Below are positions 8,316 to 15,955 of a DNA stretch of 64,000 nt, one piece after another (within the stretch, counting starts at the first letter, position 1; every line of letters starts with the position of its first letter). The notes below the pieces were generated by a model. That model did no database searches and was not told the DNA's origin. It saw only the letters and a list, made by a program, of their open reading frames with translations. The stretch comes from Coleofasciculus sp. FACHB-T130. Its GTDB lineage: Bacteria; Cyanobacteriota; Cyanobacteriia; Cyanobacteriales; FACHB-T130. Location: the NCBI RefSeq assembly GCF_014695375.1, contig NZ_JACJOG010000009.1, forward strand, positions 1 through 64,000. The letters run 5' to 3'. The translations under genes and the position numbers were made by a program.

Positions 8316-10439
8316 ATGCTATTTTGGCTTACCTTCATCCAATCATTACCAATTGCTACCACATCTGAACTCTCGGAGCAACAATGGCAAACCGAGGCGA
8401 GTTTACCCAAAAATGAGTCTACTTTAATCGCTCAAACCCTTCCTGCCCCGATACAACCAACGATTGCCCAACTGGGAAGCGGGATTGTCTTCCCAGGAAT
8501 TATTGGGGCTTTAGTTTTATTACTGCTATTTAGCATTTGGGCGTATACGCGAGTTTATGTTGTTACACCCAACAACGAAGCTTTTGTGAGAACAGGCGGC
8601 GTTTTCATTAAAAGTAAATCCGTCATTCTCTATGGCGGTTGCGTTGTCTTACCTGGCTTTCATCAGCTTACCCGCGTCCCTTTGCGAGAAATTTCGATTG
8701 ACGTTGAGCGCACCGGGAAGCTGGCTGTTCGTACCCAAGATTACCTCCGGGCAAATATGCGGGTAACATTCTATGTCTGCATTAATGCCGACGAACAAGA
8801 TGTTTTAACAGCGGCGGCTAGGCTGTCTAGAGCAGGAAAAATTACGCCGGAAGATATTAAAGATGCCCTAGAAAAACGGGCGGACGATGCGATTCGGGCA
8901 GCAGCAAAAAATAAGAGTCTAGCCGAAATTGATTCAGACAAGATTGGGTTTGCTGATGCTGTTTTAAACCTGGTTCAGCAAGATTTGAAGAAAGTCGGTT
9001 TGACGCTGAACAATATTGCCATTTCAGAAATAGAAGAAAGCGATACCTACGATACGAATAACTTCTTCGATGCTCAAGGCGTGCGACTGCGGACTGAAAC
9101 AATTCAACGCTCGATTCAACAAAAACGAGAAGTTGAATTAACGACTCAAGTTACCATTGAGCAGAAAGAACTGGATGCCCAAAAGCGATCGCTCCAAATC
9201 GAGCAAGAAAAAGAAAACGCCAAACAAGAGCAACAGTTACAAGTAGAAGCACTCAAAGCTCAAAAACAGCGGGAAATACAAGAATCGAAAGACAGAGAAG
9301 CTGCAACCGTGCAGCGTACCAAGATTTTGCAGCTTAAATCCGTTGAAGAAGAAGAAATTCGCAAGAAATTGGGGGTGCAACAAAGCCAAATTGAGGCAGA
9401 TATTTCCCTAGAGGAACGCAATAAACAACTCAAGGTGGCGCAAGCACTGCAAAAACAAGAAGCGGAAGTTGCGGAAATAACCCGTCAACGCATCATTCAG
9501 GAGGAAGAAATTAACAAAAAACTGGCAGTACAACAAAGCCAAATTGAGGCGGATATTTCCCTAGAGGAACGCAATAAACAACTCAAAGTGGCGCAAACAC
9601 TGCAAAAACAAGAAGCAGAAATGGCGGAAATTATTCGTCTACAGACAGTAGAATCCTCGAAATTGCAAGCGCAAGTGCAGGTAGCGGAGTCTGAAAAACT
9701 GTCAAGAATTGCCCAAGAAGAGGTAGCGATCGCAGTCGCCAACAAAAAACGCGAAAGCTTTGTCGCCGAAGCACAACAAGCGAGAGCAGAGGCATCTGTA
9801 ACGACTGCAAGCGCGATTGAAAAAGCCGAACGGGATAAACAGCTTTCAATTATTGCCGCCGAACGAGAAGCCCAAGAGAAGAGTATTAGCGATCGCAACG
9901 TTGTCGAAATTGATGCGTTCCGACGCAGACGACAAGCAGAAATCGCCCAACAAGCAGCGGAACTAGAAGCCGAAGCAATTCGCACCCTAGCCGATGCCAA
10001 CCGCGACAAAGCTTTAGCCGAAGCTGAAGGGATTCAAGCCCAAATTTCTGCCCAAAATACAATTAGCGACGCTAACCTCACTGCCAAGATTATCACCACA
10101 ATTTGGCCCGATCTAGCCGATAAACTACCAGAAATTGTTAAGGCACTGGCACCTCAACCAGGAGTTATCGGCGATGCCCGAATTTACTCCTTCCCCGGCG
10201 CAAATGGCAGCAACGGCAACGGTGCCGGTGACATTAACAAAATGTTACTATCCACCAGCGGTTTAGCCTTAATTAACACCTTGCTTGAAGATGGCAAATT
10301 AGGCTCATTAATTGGTCAAGTTAGTAATTTGGTTCGCAGCAACAACGGCAGCATTCCGCCAGAAGCTCTCACTGCCATGATTTCCTCAGTAGAAAAGCCA
10401 AGCCAAAATAACAACCAAGACGGTATGCAAATTAGTTAA
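8316..10439 (+). CDS. Flotillin / YqiK-type SPFH-domain protein
   Basis: A 707-residue flotillin-like membrane scaffold. After ~50 residues of leader-like sequence there is one strong transmembrane helix (about 54-75). The SPFH/band-7 domain follows (about 80-260; VYVVTPNNEAFVRTGG, LREISIDVERTGKL), then a very long Glu/Lys/Gln-rich coiled coil (about 265-590) and a C-terminal region with a Gly/Asn-rich spacer. Flotillins form oligomers in membrane microdomains. The upstream gene encodes the usual OB-fold partner. The coiled coil contains an in-frame 51-residue tandem duplication, described separately. The N-terminal extension before the helix is longer than in typical YqiK, and Met1 could be too far upstream. 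Confidence 0.9.
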   Translation: MLFWLTFIQSLPIATTSELSEQQWQTEASLPKNESTLIAQTLPAPIQPTIAQLGSGIVFPGIIGALVLLLLFSIWAYTRVYVVTPNNEAFVRTGGVFIKSKSVILYGGCVVLPGFHQLTRVPLREISIDVERTGKLAVRTQDYLRANMRVTFYVCINADEQDVLTAAARLSRAGKITPEDIKDALEKRADDAIRAAAKNKSLAEIDSDKIGFADAVLNLVQQDLKKVGLTLNNIAISEIEESDTYDTNNFFDAQGVRLRTETIQRSIQQKREVELTTQVTIEQKELDAQKRSLQIEQEKENAKQEQQLQVEALKAQKQREIQESKDREAATVQRTKILQLKSVEEEEIRKKLGVQQSQIEADISLEERNKQLKVAQALQKQEAEVAEITRQRIIQEEEINKKLAVQQSQIEADISLEERNKQLKVAQTLQKQEAEMAEIIRLQTVESSKLQAQVQVAESEKLSRIAQEEVAIAVANKKRESFVAEAQQARAEASVTTASAIEKAERDKQLSIIAAEREAQEKSISDRNVVEIDAFRRRRQAEIAQQAAELEAEAIRTLADANRDKALAEAEGIQAQISAQNTISDANLTAKIITTIWPDLADKLPEIVKALAPQPGVIGDARIYSFPGANGSNGNGAGDINKMLLSTSGLALINTLLEDGKLGSLIGQVSNLVRSNNGSIPPEALTAMISSVEKPSQNNNQDGMQIS
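9345..9650 (+). repeat. 153-bp in-frame tandem duplication in the flotillin coiled coil
   Basis: Two units of 153 bp (51 codons) start near 9345 and 9498. Both encode VQQSQIEADISLEERNKQLK-type sequence, and most differences are silent or conservative. The duplication lengthens the coiled coil without breaking the frame. Confidence 0.85.
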
Positions 10440-10464
10440 CCCGTCTTTCCAACCCCTCTCCTGT

Positions 10465-10488
10465 AGAGACGCGATATATCGCGTCTCT
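10465..10488 (+). terminator. Perfect 24-bp palindrome downstream of the flotillin gene
   Basis: The palindrome (AGAGACGCGATA and its exact complement) begins 26 bp after the flotillin stop and is followed by TTTT-type sequence. Similar AGAGACGCGAT palindromes are frequent dispersed repeats in cyanobacteria. Here the position suggests transcription termination. Confidence 0.6.
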
Positions 10489-10629
10489 TTTCCGTAATTG
10501 GGAAGGCGTTTAGGTCTTCTTGTCTGAGAAGTATTGGCATAGCCACCCTACTTTGGGGAGATGCCACTCACTCACGGCTGAGCCAAGTTTGAATGGAATT
10601 CTTACTCAGGCGAATCCAGCCACACGACA

Positions 10630-11239
10630 ATGAGACGGTTAATCCTCCCCCTAATAGGGTTGCTGGCGCTTTTCGCCTCTAGCTGTAGTTCTGAGCGTGT
10701 GGCAGCCACCCCAGAACAAGTTATACGCCAAAACAACCTCTGTCCCTCTCCCACAACCCAAGCTCAGGAGTTTCGCGTGCTGGGTACCCGCCAATGGTCG
10801 CAGGGTGTAGTGGTACTCTATAGCGCCATCTGCCCCAGTAGCGATCGCAAGCAAGCGCCGCCACAGATATTTGGTTACAGCGTGCTTGTCAGTAAAGGAA
10901 GTGGCTGGGAACAGATTGGTAATGACAGCGCTGAATTCTTTACGGACCGCCCACAGTTACCGCCAGAGGAACTGGTGTGGTATGGAAGCAGCAACTACTC
11001 GAATAATAAAGGTGAGACTTACGCCCTCACTTACGGTAAGCTACTCTCGCCAAAAGTTGCTGCTGTCGAATATAACCTTTGATAACGGGAAGATTCTGCG
11101 CGACGAAGCCACTAACGGTGTTTTTGTCCTAATATCACCAGGAGCTAATCATTCTTGCCAAATGCGGGTACTGGGTAAAAATGACAAAATACTGCGGCGC
11201 ATTAATGATGTGAATTTTGAACAAAATAATCGGTGCTAA
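10630..11239 (+). pseudogene. Predicted lipoprotein, frameshifted
   Basis: The reading frame from 10630 starts with a lipoprotein signal (MRRLILPLIGLLALFASSC, lipobox around Cys19) and ends at a stop near 11082 just after KVAAVEYNL. The next frame continues at once with FDNGKILRDEATNGVFVLIS and runs to 11239, ending RRINDVNFEQNNRC. Removing one base near 11075 (in AACCTTTGATAAC) would fuse them into a ~200-residue secreted lipoprotein. No family was recognised. The C-terminal part contains a single Cys (SCQMRV). Either a recent +1 frameshift or a sequencing error explains the break. Confidence 0.65.
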
Positions 11240-11253
11240 GGGCTTTTTTGAGA

Positions 11254-11323
11254 ATGCGATAGCGAAGCGCTGACTTGTCAGTTCGCATCTCTCCACAAAA
11301 GCGCGAACTGACAAGTCAGCGCT
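11254..11323. repeat. Large hairpin downstream of the Uma2 gene
   Basis: A perfect 21-bp stem (arms 11266-11286 and 11303-11323, 16-nt loop) lies between the frameshifted lipoprotein gene and the Uma2 gene, which converge on it. The segment 11254-11302 recurs as a nearly exact reverse complement at 12010-12058 on the other side of the Uma2 gene. It may work as a bidirectional terminator. Confidence 0.75.
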
Positions 11324-11368
11324 AGGCTAACGCCTCGCTTCGCGTGAGCGCGATCGCGTTCCATCACC

Positions 11369-11932
11369 TCAAGCCAATAATTCATCAACCGCCACGTTAA
11401 AACCTTGTAAAACCTTTTGAGTGCTAACCACTTCACCCGTGGTAAATAAAAATCTTTGCTCTTGAGTAATTACGACAATCCACTTACTTTCAGGTAATAC
11501 TAGCCAGACTTCTTGACAACCGGATTGTAGATATTCATTTACCTTCGTAAATACTTCTTCAGCATCATCAGTAGGAGAGATTATTTCAGCAATTAGCGAG
11601 AAACTCTGGGGGAGTACGGTAAATTCGCCAAATTGTACGACAAGTTCTGGTATCAGGTAGGAGACATCAGGACAACGCCCTCGTCCTACAGTACGGCAAG
11701 ATGTTTCTGTGTAAACTTCTCCGCCTTGTCCGTTGGAAATTATGTAACTTCTCCAGTAAAAAGAGAGTCTTGATTGAATCCGCCCAGTCTTTGCTGTTAT
11801 GCCCTTTTTCTCTATTAATTGCCCATCCACCCATTCTGTATTATCAGGTGGACTTTGCATCCATTCCTCTAGAGAAATGTGGGTAGATTCGCTAACTTTT
11901 GCCTCGGTTGATTCAATGATTGAACTTATCAT
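11369..11932 (-). CDS. Uma2 family (DUF820) putative endonuclease
   Basis: A 187-residue protein of the Uma2/DUF820 family, very abundant in cyanobacteria and built on a PD-(D/E)XK nuclease-like fold. Typical features are ISLEEWMQSPPDNTEWVDGQ near the N-terminus, the Asp of GRGRCPDVSYLI and the Glu of SLIAEIISPTDD, followed by KVNEYLQSGCQEVWLVLPES. These residues match the usual Asp-Glu-Lys pattern of the fold. The cellular substrate is unknown; mobile-element association is common. A decayed copy of the 3' half lies just upstream at 12068-12360, so the gene was duplicated locally. It has no co-directional partner. Confidence 0.9.
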   Translation of the reverse strand: MISSIIESTEAKVSESTHISLEEWMQSPPDNTEWVDGQLIEKKGITAKTGRIQSRLSFYWRSYIISNGQGGEVYTETSCRTVGRGRCPDVSYLIPELVVQFGEFTVLPQSFSLIAEIISPTDDAEEVFTKVNEYLQSGCQEVWLVLPESKWIVVITQEQRFLFTTGEVVSTQKVLQGFNVAVDELLA

Positions 11933-12009
11933 TTTAGTTCATCTTCCTTTATTTTTAAGTATAACTTGACTCTTCCCTACTAATGACTCTCCATAGAGGA
12001 GCGCTCGCG

Positions 12010-12058
12010 CTTTTGTGGAGAGATGCGAACTGACAAGTCAGCGCTTCGCTATCGCGTT
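12010..12058. repeat. 49-bp segment inverted relative to 11254-11302
   Basis: It matches the reverse complement of 11254-11302 with about one mismatch and includes GCGAACTGACAAGTCAGCGC. With its partner it brackets the intact Uma2 gene. It also sits just past the stop of the Uma2 pseudogene copy, as expected if gene plus downstream hairpin were duplicated together. Confidence 0.8.
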
Positions 12059-12067
12059 CCATCACCT

Positions 12068-12360
12068 CAAGCCAATAATTCATCAACCGCCACGTTAAAA
12101 CTTTGTAAAACCTTTTGAGTGCTAACCACTTCACCCGTAGTAAATAAAAATCTTTGCTATTGATTAATTCCGACAATCCCCTTACTTTTAGGCAATATTA
12201 GTCAGACTTTTTGACAGTCGTATTGTAGATATTGACTTATCTTCAGGAAAGTGAATATTTTTTTAGAATCATCAGTGGCTGAAATTATTTCAGCCATTAG
12301 TGAAAAATTTTGAGGTGATGCAGTCAACTGTTCCCCAAATCTTGCAACATTTTCGTTGAT
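12068..12360 (-). pseudogene. Decayed 3' part of a second Uma2 gene
   Basis: From the stop codon at 12068 the minus strand repeats the end of the intact Uma2 gene almost base for base for the first ~110 bp (the region ending with NVAVDELLA). It then diverges, with lost codons and stops, up to about 12360. The 5' half is missing. It is a tandem duplicate that decayed. Confidence 0.75.
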
Positions 12361-12619
12361 TTAACCTCTTCTAAAATTTCGCTTTTTTTAACACTTGTTG
12401 ACCTAAAATCTACGGTTTTATGGTTGTTTTTTTCAACGTTTACTTATTTTCTAGAGTGTGAAGACTCTACCAATATTACTGGATACAGCAATTATTCTCT
12501 CTTTTTACAGTCTCCTAAAACATGAAGATTGTAACCAAAACCGACTTTATTTGCAGTGATCCCAAAGAAATTACAAAATTAATGAAGAAGTGATCTAATT
12601 TTACCCATGCCAAGGAAAT

Positions 12620-12800
12620 GTGTGCAGATAATAAAATAAATTGCCCCACCAAACCGAGAGTGAGGCAAAGAGAAAATAACGAAAAAGTAAATTACCTATG
12701 ACTACCTAACAAGAGCCTGCGATCAATTTCTTATTTGGAATGCTCAATAACGTGCTCGCACCCTCATCTTCCTAACCCGCATACCGTCCGGGTTTTCTTT
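12620..12800 (+). ncRNA. Possible small RNA ending at an orphan terminator
   Basis: A terminator-like hairpin (AACCCG at 12774-12779 pairing with CGGGTT at 12789-12794, then a T-rich tail) lies 60 bp before the next gene, with no coding sequence ahead of it. Upstream there is another stem (TTGCC..CAC / GTG..GGCAA, about 12640-12670) and a C/U-rich single-stranded stretch (CACCCTCATCTTCCT). This resembles the layout of cyanobacterial sRNAs. No promoter was identified, so the call is tentative. Confidence 0.25.
12774..12800 (+). terminator. Orphan intrinsic terminator
   Basis: A 6-bp GC-rich stem with a 9-nt loop followed by TTTCTTT. It has no obvious upstream coding sequence on the plus strand. 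Confidence 0.5.
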
Positions 12801-12859
12801 CTATAGCCCCAATTTCAATGACCATGGCGCTCTCTTAGTCATCGCTACTAACTAAACTT

Positions 12860-13252
12860 ATGCTGGAATCAAAGAATACCATCATGACTAATGACTCTTC
12901 CAATAGCCAAGAGCCTGATGAATCAGAACTTAGGCAGCTTCGATCCGCTTACGTAGGGGAAGTGCAGGCTCTATCATCGATAGTAGAAGAACTTCAGGCG
13001 GCTGGCAGAACTAACGAAGAAATAGCTATTGAGGTACATAGGCGACGGCGAGAAATAGGGGTAAAATATAAAAAGCTAACACCCCCTAAAGAACGAGAAG
13101 AAATTTACAGGCGAAACCTTCAACTGTATGGTGACGAGTTGGGTCCAACTATCGACTATTTCCGAACCGTACAAAATAAAACTTGGGAAAAAATCATCGA
13201 AAGTGCCACAAAAACAAATGCCGAATACAATAAAAAATTTGGTTTAGAATAA
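12860..13252 (+). CDS. Hypothetical protein resembling polymorphic-toxin C-terminal tails
   Basis: A 130-residue protein. Met9 (12884) is an alternative start; neither has a clear ribosome binding site. The second half, with YKKLTPPKEREEIYRRNLQ, LYGDELGPTIDYFR and TWEKIIESAT, resembles from memory a tail found at the C-terminus of large Rhs/CDI-type secreted proteins. The first 25 residues are acidic and Ser/Asn-rich. No secretion domain is attached, so it would be an orphan module. It is followed 11 bp later by a 95-residue gene that could be its partner. The function is uncertain and could be unrelated to toxins. Confidence 0.5.
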   Translation: MLESKNTIMTNDSSNSQEPDESELRQLRSAYVGEVQALSSIVEELQAAGRTNEEIAIEVHRRRREIGVKYKKLTPPKEREEIYRRNLQLYGDELGPTIDYFRTVQNKTWEKIIESATKTNAEYNKKFGLE

Positions 13253-13263
13253 AATTTAATACT

Positions 13264-13551
13264 ATGAAGGTTAGACAAGTTACACATTACATAAGGTCTG
13301 ATGATGTAATTATAATAGTCGTCGATGAAGATGAAAACGTTTCCTGCCTTGCTAAAATAGAAGCAACTATTGTGGCAACTTTTTCCGCTATAAAAACTGA
13401 CGAATTAGTTGGACTCGATCAAATCTATATTGACCTCAAGATTGAGGACAATTTACTGATAATAGCCTGGGATTCTATGGCAGGAATTTCTATTGAGTGT
13501 GAGAATCCTGAGCTAAGGGAAAGAATTTTCAAACATTTGCAAAAAATCTGA
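13264..13551 (+). CDS. Small hypothetical protein, possible partner of the preceding gene
   Basis: A 95-residue acidic, beta-rich protein (VIIIVVDEDENVSCLAKIEA; YIDLKIEDNLLIIAWDSMAG). No family was recognised. It starts 11 bp after the stop of the preceding gene and is almost certainly co-transcribed with it. A small acidic protein encoded just downstream of a toxin-tail-like gene is the usual position of an immunity protein, but this is inference from context only. Confidence 0.5.
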   Translation: MKVRQVTHYIRSDDVIIIVVDEDENVSCLAKIEATIVATFSAIKTDELVGLDQIYIDLKIEDNLLIIAWDSMAGISIECENPELRERIFKHLQKI

Positions 13552-13778
13552 TGCGATCACGCCCCGCTGCAACTGAACCTGAGCCAAGGATGCGCTCGCC
13601 CCTACTTCCTTTAATCCTTGCTCAAAGATGCGATCGCTCCCACAGCCCGCTCTCGTCGGATTTCGTTTGTCTAGCTGTGATCGCGCTCGCCCAACCTAAC
13701 TTGACCCTCCGCCCAGAACAAATTCCTCATTGAATTTGATACTCTAACTTAAATAGTCTTGGGAACGGGAAGTTAAGA

Positions 13779-14942
13779 GTGGACATTCAAATTGGGCGGG
13801 GTAAGACAGCTCGCCGAGCTTATGGCATCGATGAAATCGCGCTAGTGCCTGGAAATCGGACACTAGACCCCAGTTTGGCAGATACCCGCTGGCGCATCGG
13901 CGGCATCGAGCGAGAAATACCGATTATTGCCAGTGCGATGGATGGGGTAGTAGATGTCCGCATGGCAGTTTTACTCTCTCAACTGGGGGCATTAGGCGTC
14001 CTCAACTTAGAAGGAATTCAAACTCGCTATGAAAACCCAGAGCCGATTTTAGATCGCATCGCCTCTGTGGGCAAAGAAGAGTTTGTCGCGCTGATGCAAG
14101 AACTCTATGCAGAACCCGTTAAGGAAGAATTAATCGAACGACGGATTCAAGAAATTAAGCAACAAGGCGGCATCGCAGCCGTCAGCGCCACACCAGCGGG
14201 AGCGACAAAGTACGGCGCAGCGGTGGCAAAAGCGGGTGCAGACTTGTTCTTTGTGCAAGCGACGGTGGTTTCCACCGCTCACCTCTCGCCTGAGTCAGTG
14301 ACCCCCCTGGATTTGGCTCACTTCTGTCAAGAAATGCCCATCCCGGTCATTTTAGGGAACTGCGTCACCTACGACGTGACGCTGAACTTAATGAAGGCGG
14401 GTGCGGCTGGCGTGCTGGTGGGGATTGGTCCCGGTGCCGCTTGTACCTCTCGCGGCGTTTTGGGAGTAGGGATTCCCCAAGCAACCGCGGTTGCCGACTG
14501 TGCAGCCGCTCGCGATGACTATTTCCACGAAACCGGCAACTATGTCCCCGTGATTGCCGATGGCGGTTTAATCACTGGCGGCGATATCTGCAAGTCGCTT
14601 GCCTGCGGTGCTGACGGCGTGATGATTGGTTCTCCGTTTGCCAGAGCCAAAGAAGCACCCGGACGGGGGTATCATTGGGGGATGGCAACACCTAGCCCCG
14701 TTCTCCCTCGTGGTACACGCATTCGCGTCGGCACGACGGGAACGTGCGAACAAATCCTGCGCGGCCCCGCTGGTCTGGATGATGGCACCCATAACCTGCT
14801 GGGAGCCTTGAGAACCAGTATGGGCACGCTGGGAGCCAAAGATATCAAGGAGATGCAGCAAGTTGAAGTCGTTATCGCACCCTCTTTGCTGACCGAAGGG
14901 AAGGTCTACCAGAAAGCACAGCAGTTGGGAATGGGTAAATAA
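13779..14942 (+). CDS. guaB3: GuaB3 family IMP dehydrogenase-related protein (GMP reductase-type)
   Basis: A 387-residue member of the IMPDH/GMP reductase superfamily. It has the TIM-barrel signatures IIASAMDGVVD, the active-site loop GIGPGAACTSRGVLG with catalytic Cys222, and VIADGGLITGGDI followed by GADGVMIGSPFA. It lacks the CBS domain pair of classical IMPDH, as expected for GuaB3, and cyanobacterial GuaB3 enzymes have been reported to act as GMP reductases. The start is GTG at 13779, supported by family alignment from the IGRGKTARRAYGIDEI block. The position immediately upstream of the Yfr1 sRNA and trxA is a conserved cyanobacterial arrangement. Confidence 0.93.
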   Translation: MDIQIGRGKTARRAYGIDEIALVPGNRTLDPSLADTRWRIGGIEREIPIIASAMDGVVDVRMAVLLSQLGALGVLNLEGIQTRYENPEPILDRIASVGKEEFVALMQELYAEPVKEELIERRIQEIKQQGGIAAVSATPAGATKYGAAVAKAGADLFFVQATVVSTAHLSPESVTPLDLAHFCQEMPIPVILGNCVTYDVTLNLMKAGAAGVLVGIGPGAACTSRGVLGVGIPQATAVADCAAARDDYFHETGNYVPVIADGGLITGGDICKSLACGADGVMIGSPFARAKEAPGRGYHWGMATPSPVLPRGTRIRVGTTGTCEQILRGPAGLDDGTHNLLGALRTSMGTLGAKDIKEMQQVEVVIAPSLLTEGKVYQKAQQLGMGK

Positions 14943-15018
14943 ACTCACTGACTCATTTGCGTTCCTTAAGAAATTCCGGACTCCTGCTTAGAGGGCTGGA
15001 AAATCTAAAGCTGTCGCT

Positions 15019-15024
15019 TAGAAT
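15019..15024 (+). promoter_or_regulatory. -10 element of the Yfr1 promoter
   Basis: TAGAAT lies seven bases before the predicted 5' end of Yfr1 (about 15031). No strong -35 box was seen. Confidence 0.5.
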
Positions 15025-15030
15025 AGAGAA

Positions 15031-15104
15031 AGCGGAGACGAATGTTTCCGTTCACTCCTCACACCACACTCCGCCCGGACTACTGTTCGGGCGGTTCCTT
15101 TTTT
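15031..15104 (+). ncRNA. yfr1: Yfr1 small regulatory RNA
   Basis: Yfr1 is a small RNA of cyanobacteria reported to base-pair with mRNAs, including outer-membrane porin messages in marine species. The sequence has the diagnostic ultraconserved unpaired motif ACTCCTCACACCAC (about 15053-15066). It is flanked by a 5' hairpin (CGGAGAC, loop GAAT, GTTTCCG; about 15033-15050) and a 3' terminator hairpin (CCGCCCG ... CGGGCGG, 15071-15094) with a T-rich tail to about 15104. Its location between guaB and trxA is the same as in other cyanobacteria. The exact ends are inferred. Confidence 0.9.
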
Positions 15105-15256
15105 GGGGTTAAAATCACCGCCAGCCAGCCAGCAGTCAAACCCACTGACTCGTCAATTATGTCTAAATGTATACCTTTTGAGTCAGAAAATGTCTGTTTT
15201 GCCTATGGTAGAATTTGCTAAAAATTAGAAACTGTTACGCTTAAGGATTTCTAGGC

Positions 15257-15580
15257 ATGTCATCAGCCGCACAAGTTACAGACGCTTCGTTTAAACAAGA
15301 AGTACTTGACAGTGAAGTTCCCGTTCTAGTAGATTTCTGGGCACCCTGGTGCGGACCTTGCCGGATGGTTGCGCCTGTGGTGGATGAAATTGCCCAGCAG
15401 TACGACGGTCAAGTAAAAGTAGTCAAACTCAATACCGATGAAAACCCTAACGTTGCCAGCCAGTATGGGATTCGCAGCATTCCCACGCTCATGATTTTTA
15501 AAGGCGGTCAACGGGTGGATATGGTGGTGGGAGCGGTTCCCAAAACCACTTTGGCAAATACTTTGGAAAAGTATCTCTAA
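15257..15580 (+). CDS. trxA: Thioredoxin (m-type)
   Basis: A 107-residue cytoplasmic thioredoxin. It contains the redox motif WCGPC (Cys32 and Cys35), the [10 protein letters not shown] context, the buried Asp26 region and the cis-Pro loop SIPTLMIF. It reduces disulfides in enzymes such as those of carbon metabolism, using electrons from ferredoxin- or NADPH-thioredoxin reductases. Length and sequence are those of the essential m-type thioredoxin in cyanobacteria. It is preceded by guaB3 and Yfr1. The 150 bp between Yfr1's terminator and trxA presumably hold its own promoter. Confidence 0.97.
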   Translation: MSSAAQVTDASFKQEVLDSEVPVLVDFWAPWCGPCRMVAPVVDEIAQQYDGQVKVVKLNTDENPNVASQYGIRSIPTLMIFKGGQRVDMVVGAVPKTTLANTLEKYL

Positions 15581-15766
15581 CCAACTTTTTCCCAGCAAGA
15601 ATGGATAAACCGTCAGCATAGTTACCTATTTTTGCGGGAAATCGCTGCTTATCAACCCAGACTCTCTAAGTTGAGTTGACAGTTCTGCTTGTCATTTGTC
15701 TTTTTTACTCGCCTTCTTGAACCATTCAGTAGGTTGTTTTAAATAACGAAAGATATGCACGATCTG

Positions 15767-15802
15767 AAAAAACCCGTTTTCTTGTAGAAAACGGGTTTTT
15801 TT
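15767..15802 (+). terminator. Strong intrinsic terminator between trxA and the LOG gene
   Basis: AAAAAACCCGTTTT pairs perfectly with AAAACGGGTTTTTT across a 7-nt loop, ending in T-rich sequence. It lies about 190 bp past trxA. The rest of the 375-bp gap (15581-15955) shows nothing else except a TAGAAT -10-like box at 15923-15928 ahead of the next gene. Confidence 0.85.
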
Positions 15803-15955
15803 GAGGAGTTCCGCCCCCTTAATGGAAGCTTCAACCTTTCTGTTAGACAGGCGCTGAAAGCCGGTTGGGGAGAAAATCGTATAGGATGATACCAGTAGCG
15901 GCGATGCTGGGGCGAATCCCGTTAGAATAGAGTGCCGCTGGTGCTTGCATAAATT

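Noticed and set aside
13551-13733. 60-codon frame between the possible toxin pair and guaB3
   Set aside because: The peptide is Pro/Arg/Leu-rich with HIP1-derived codons and no family; most likely chance.
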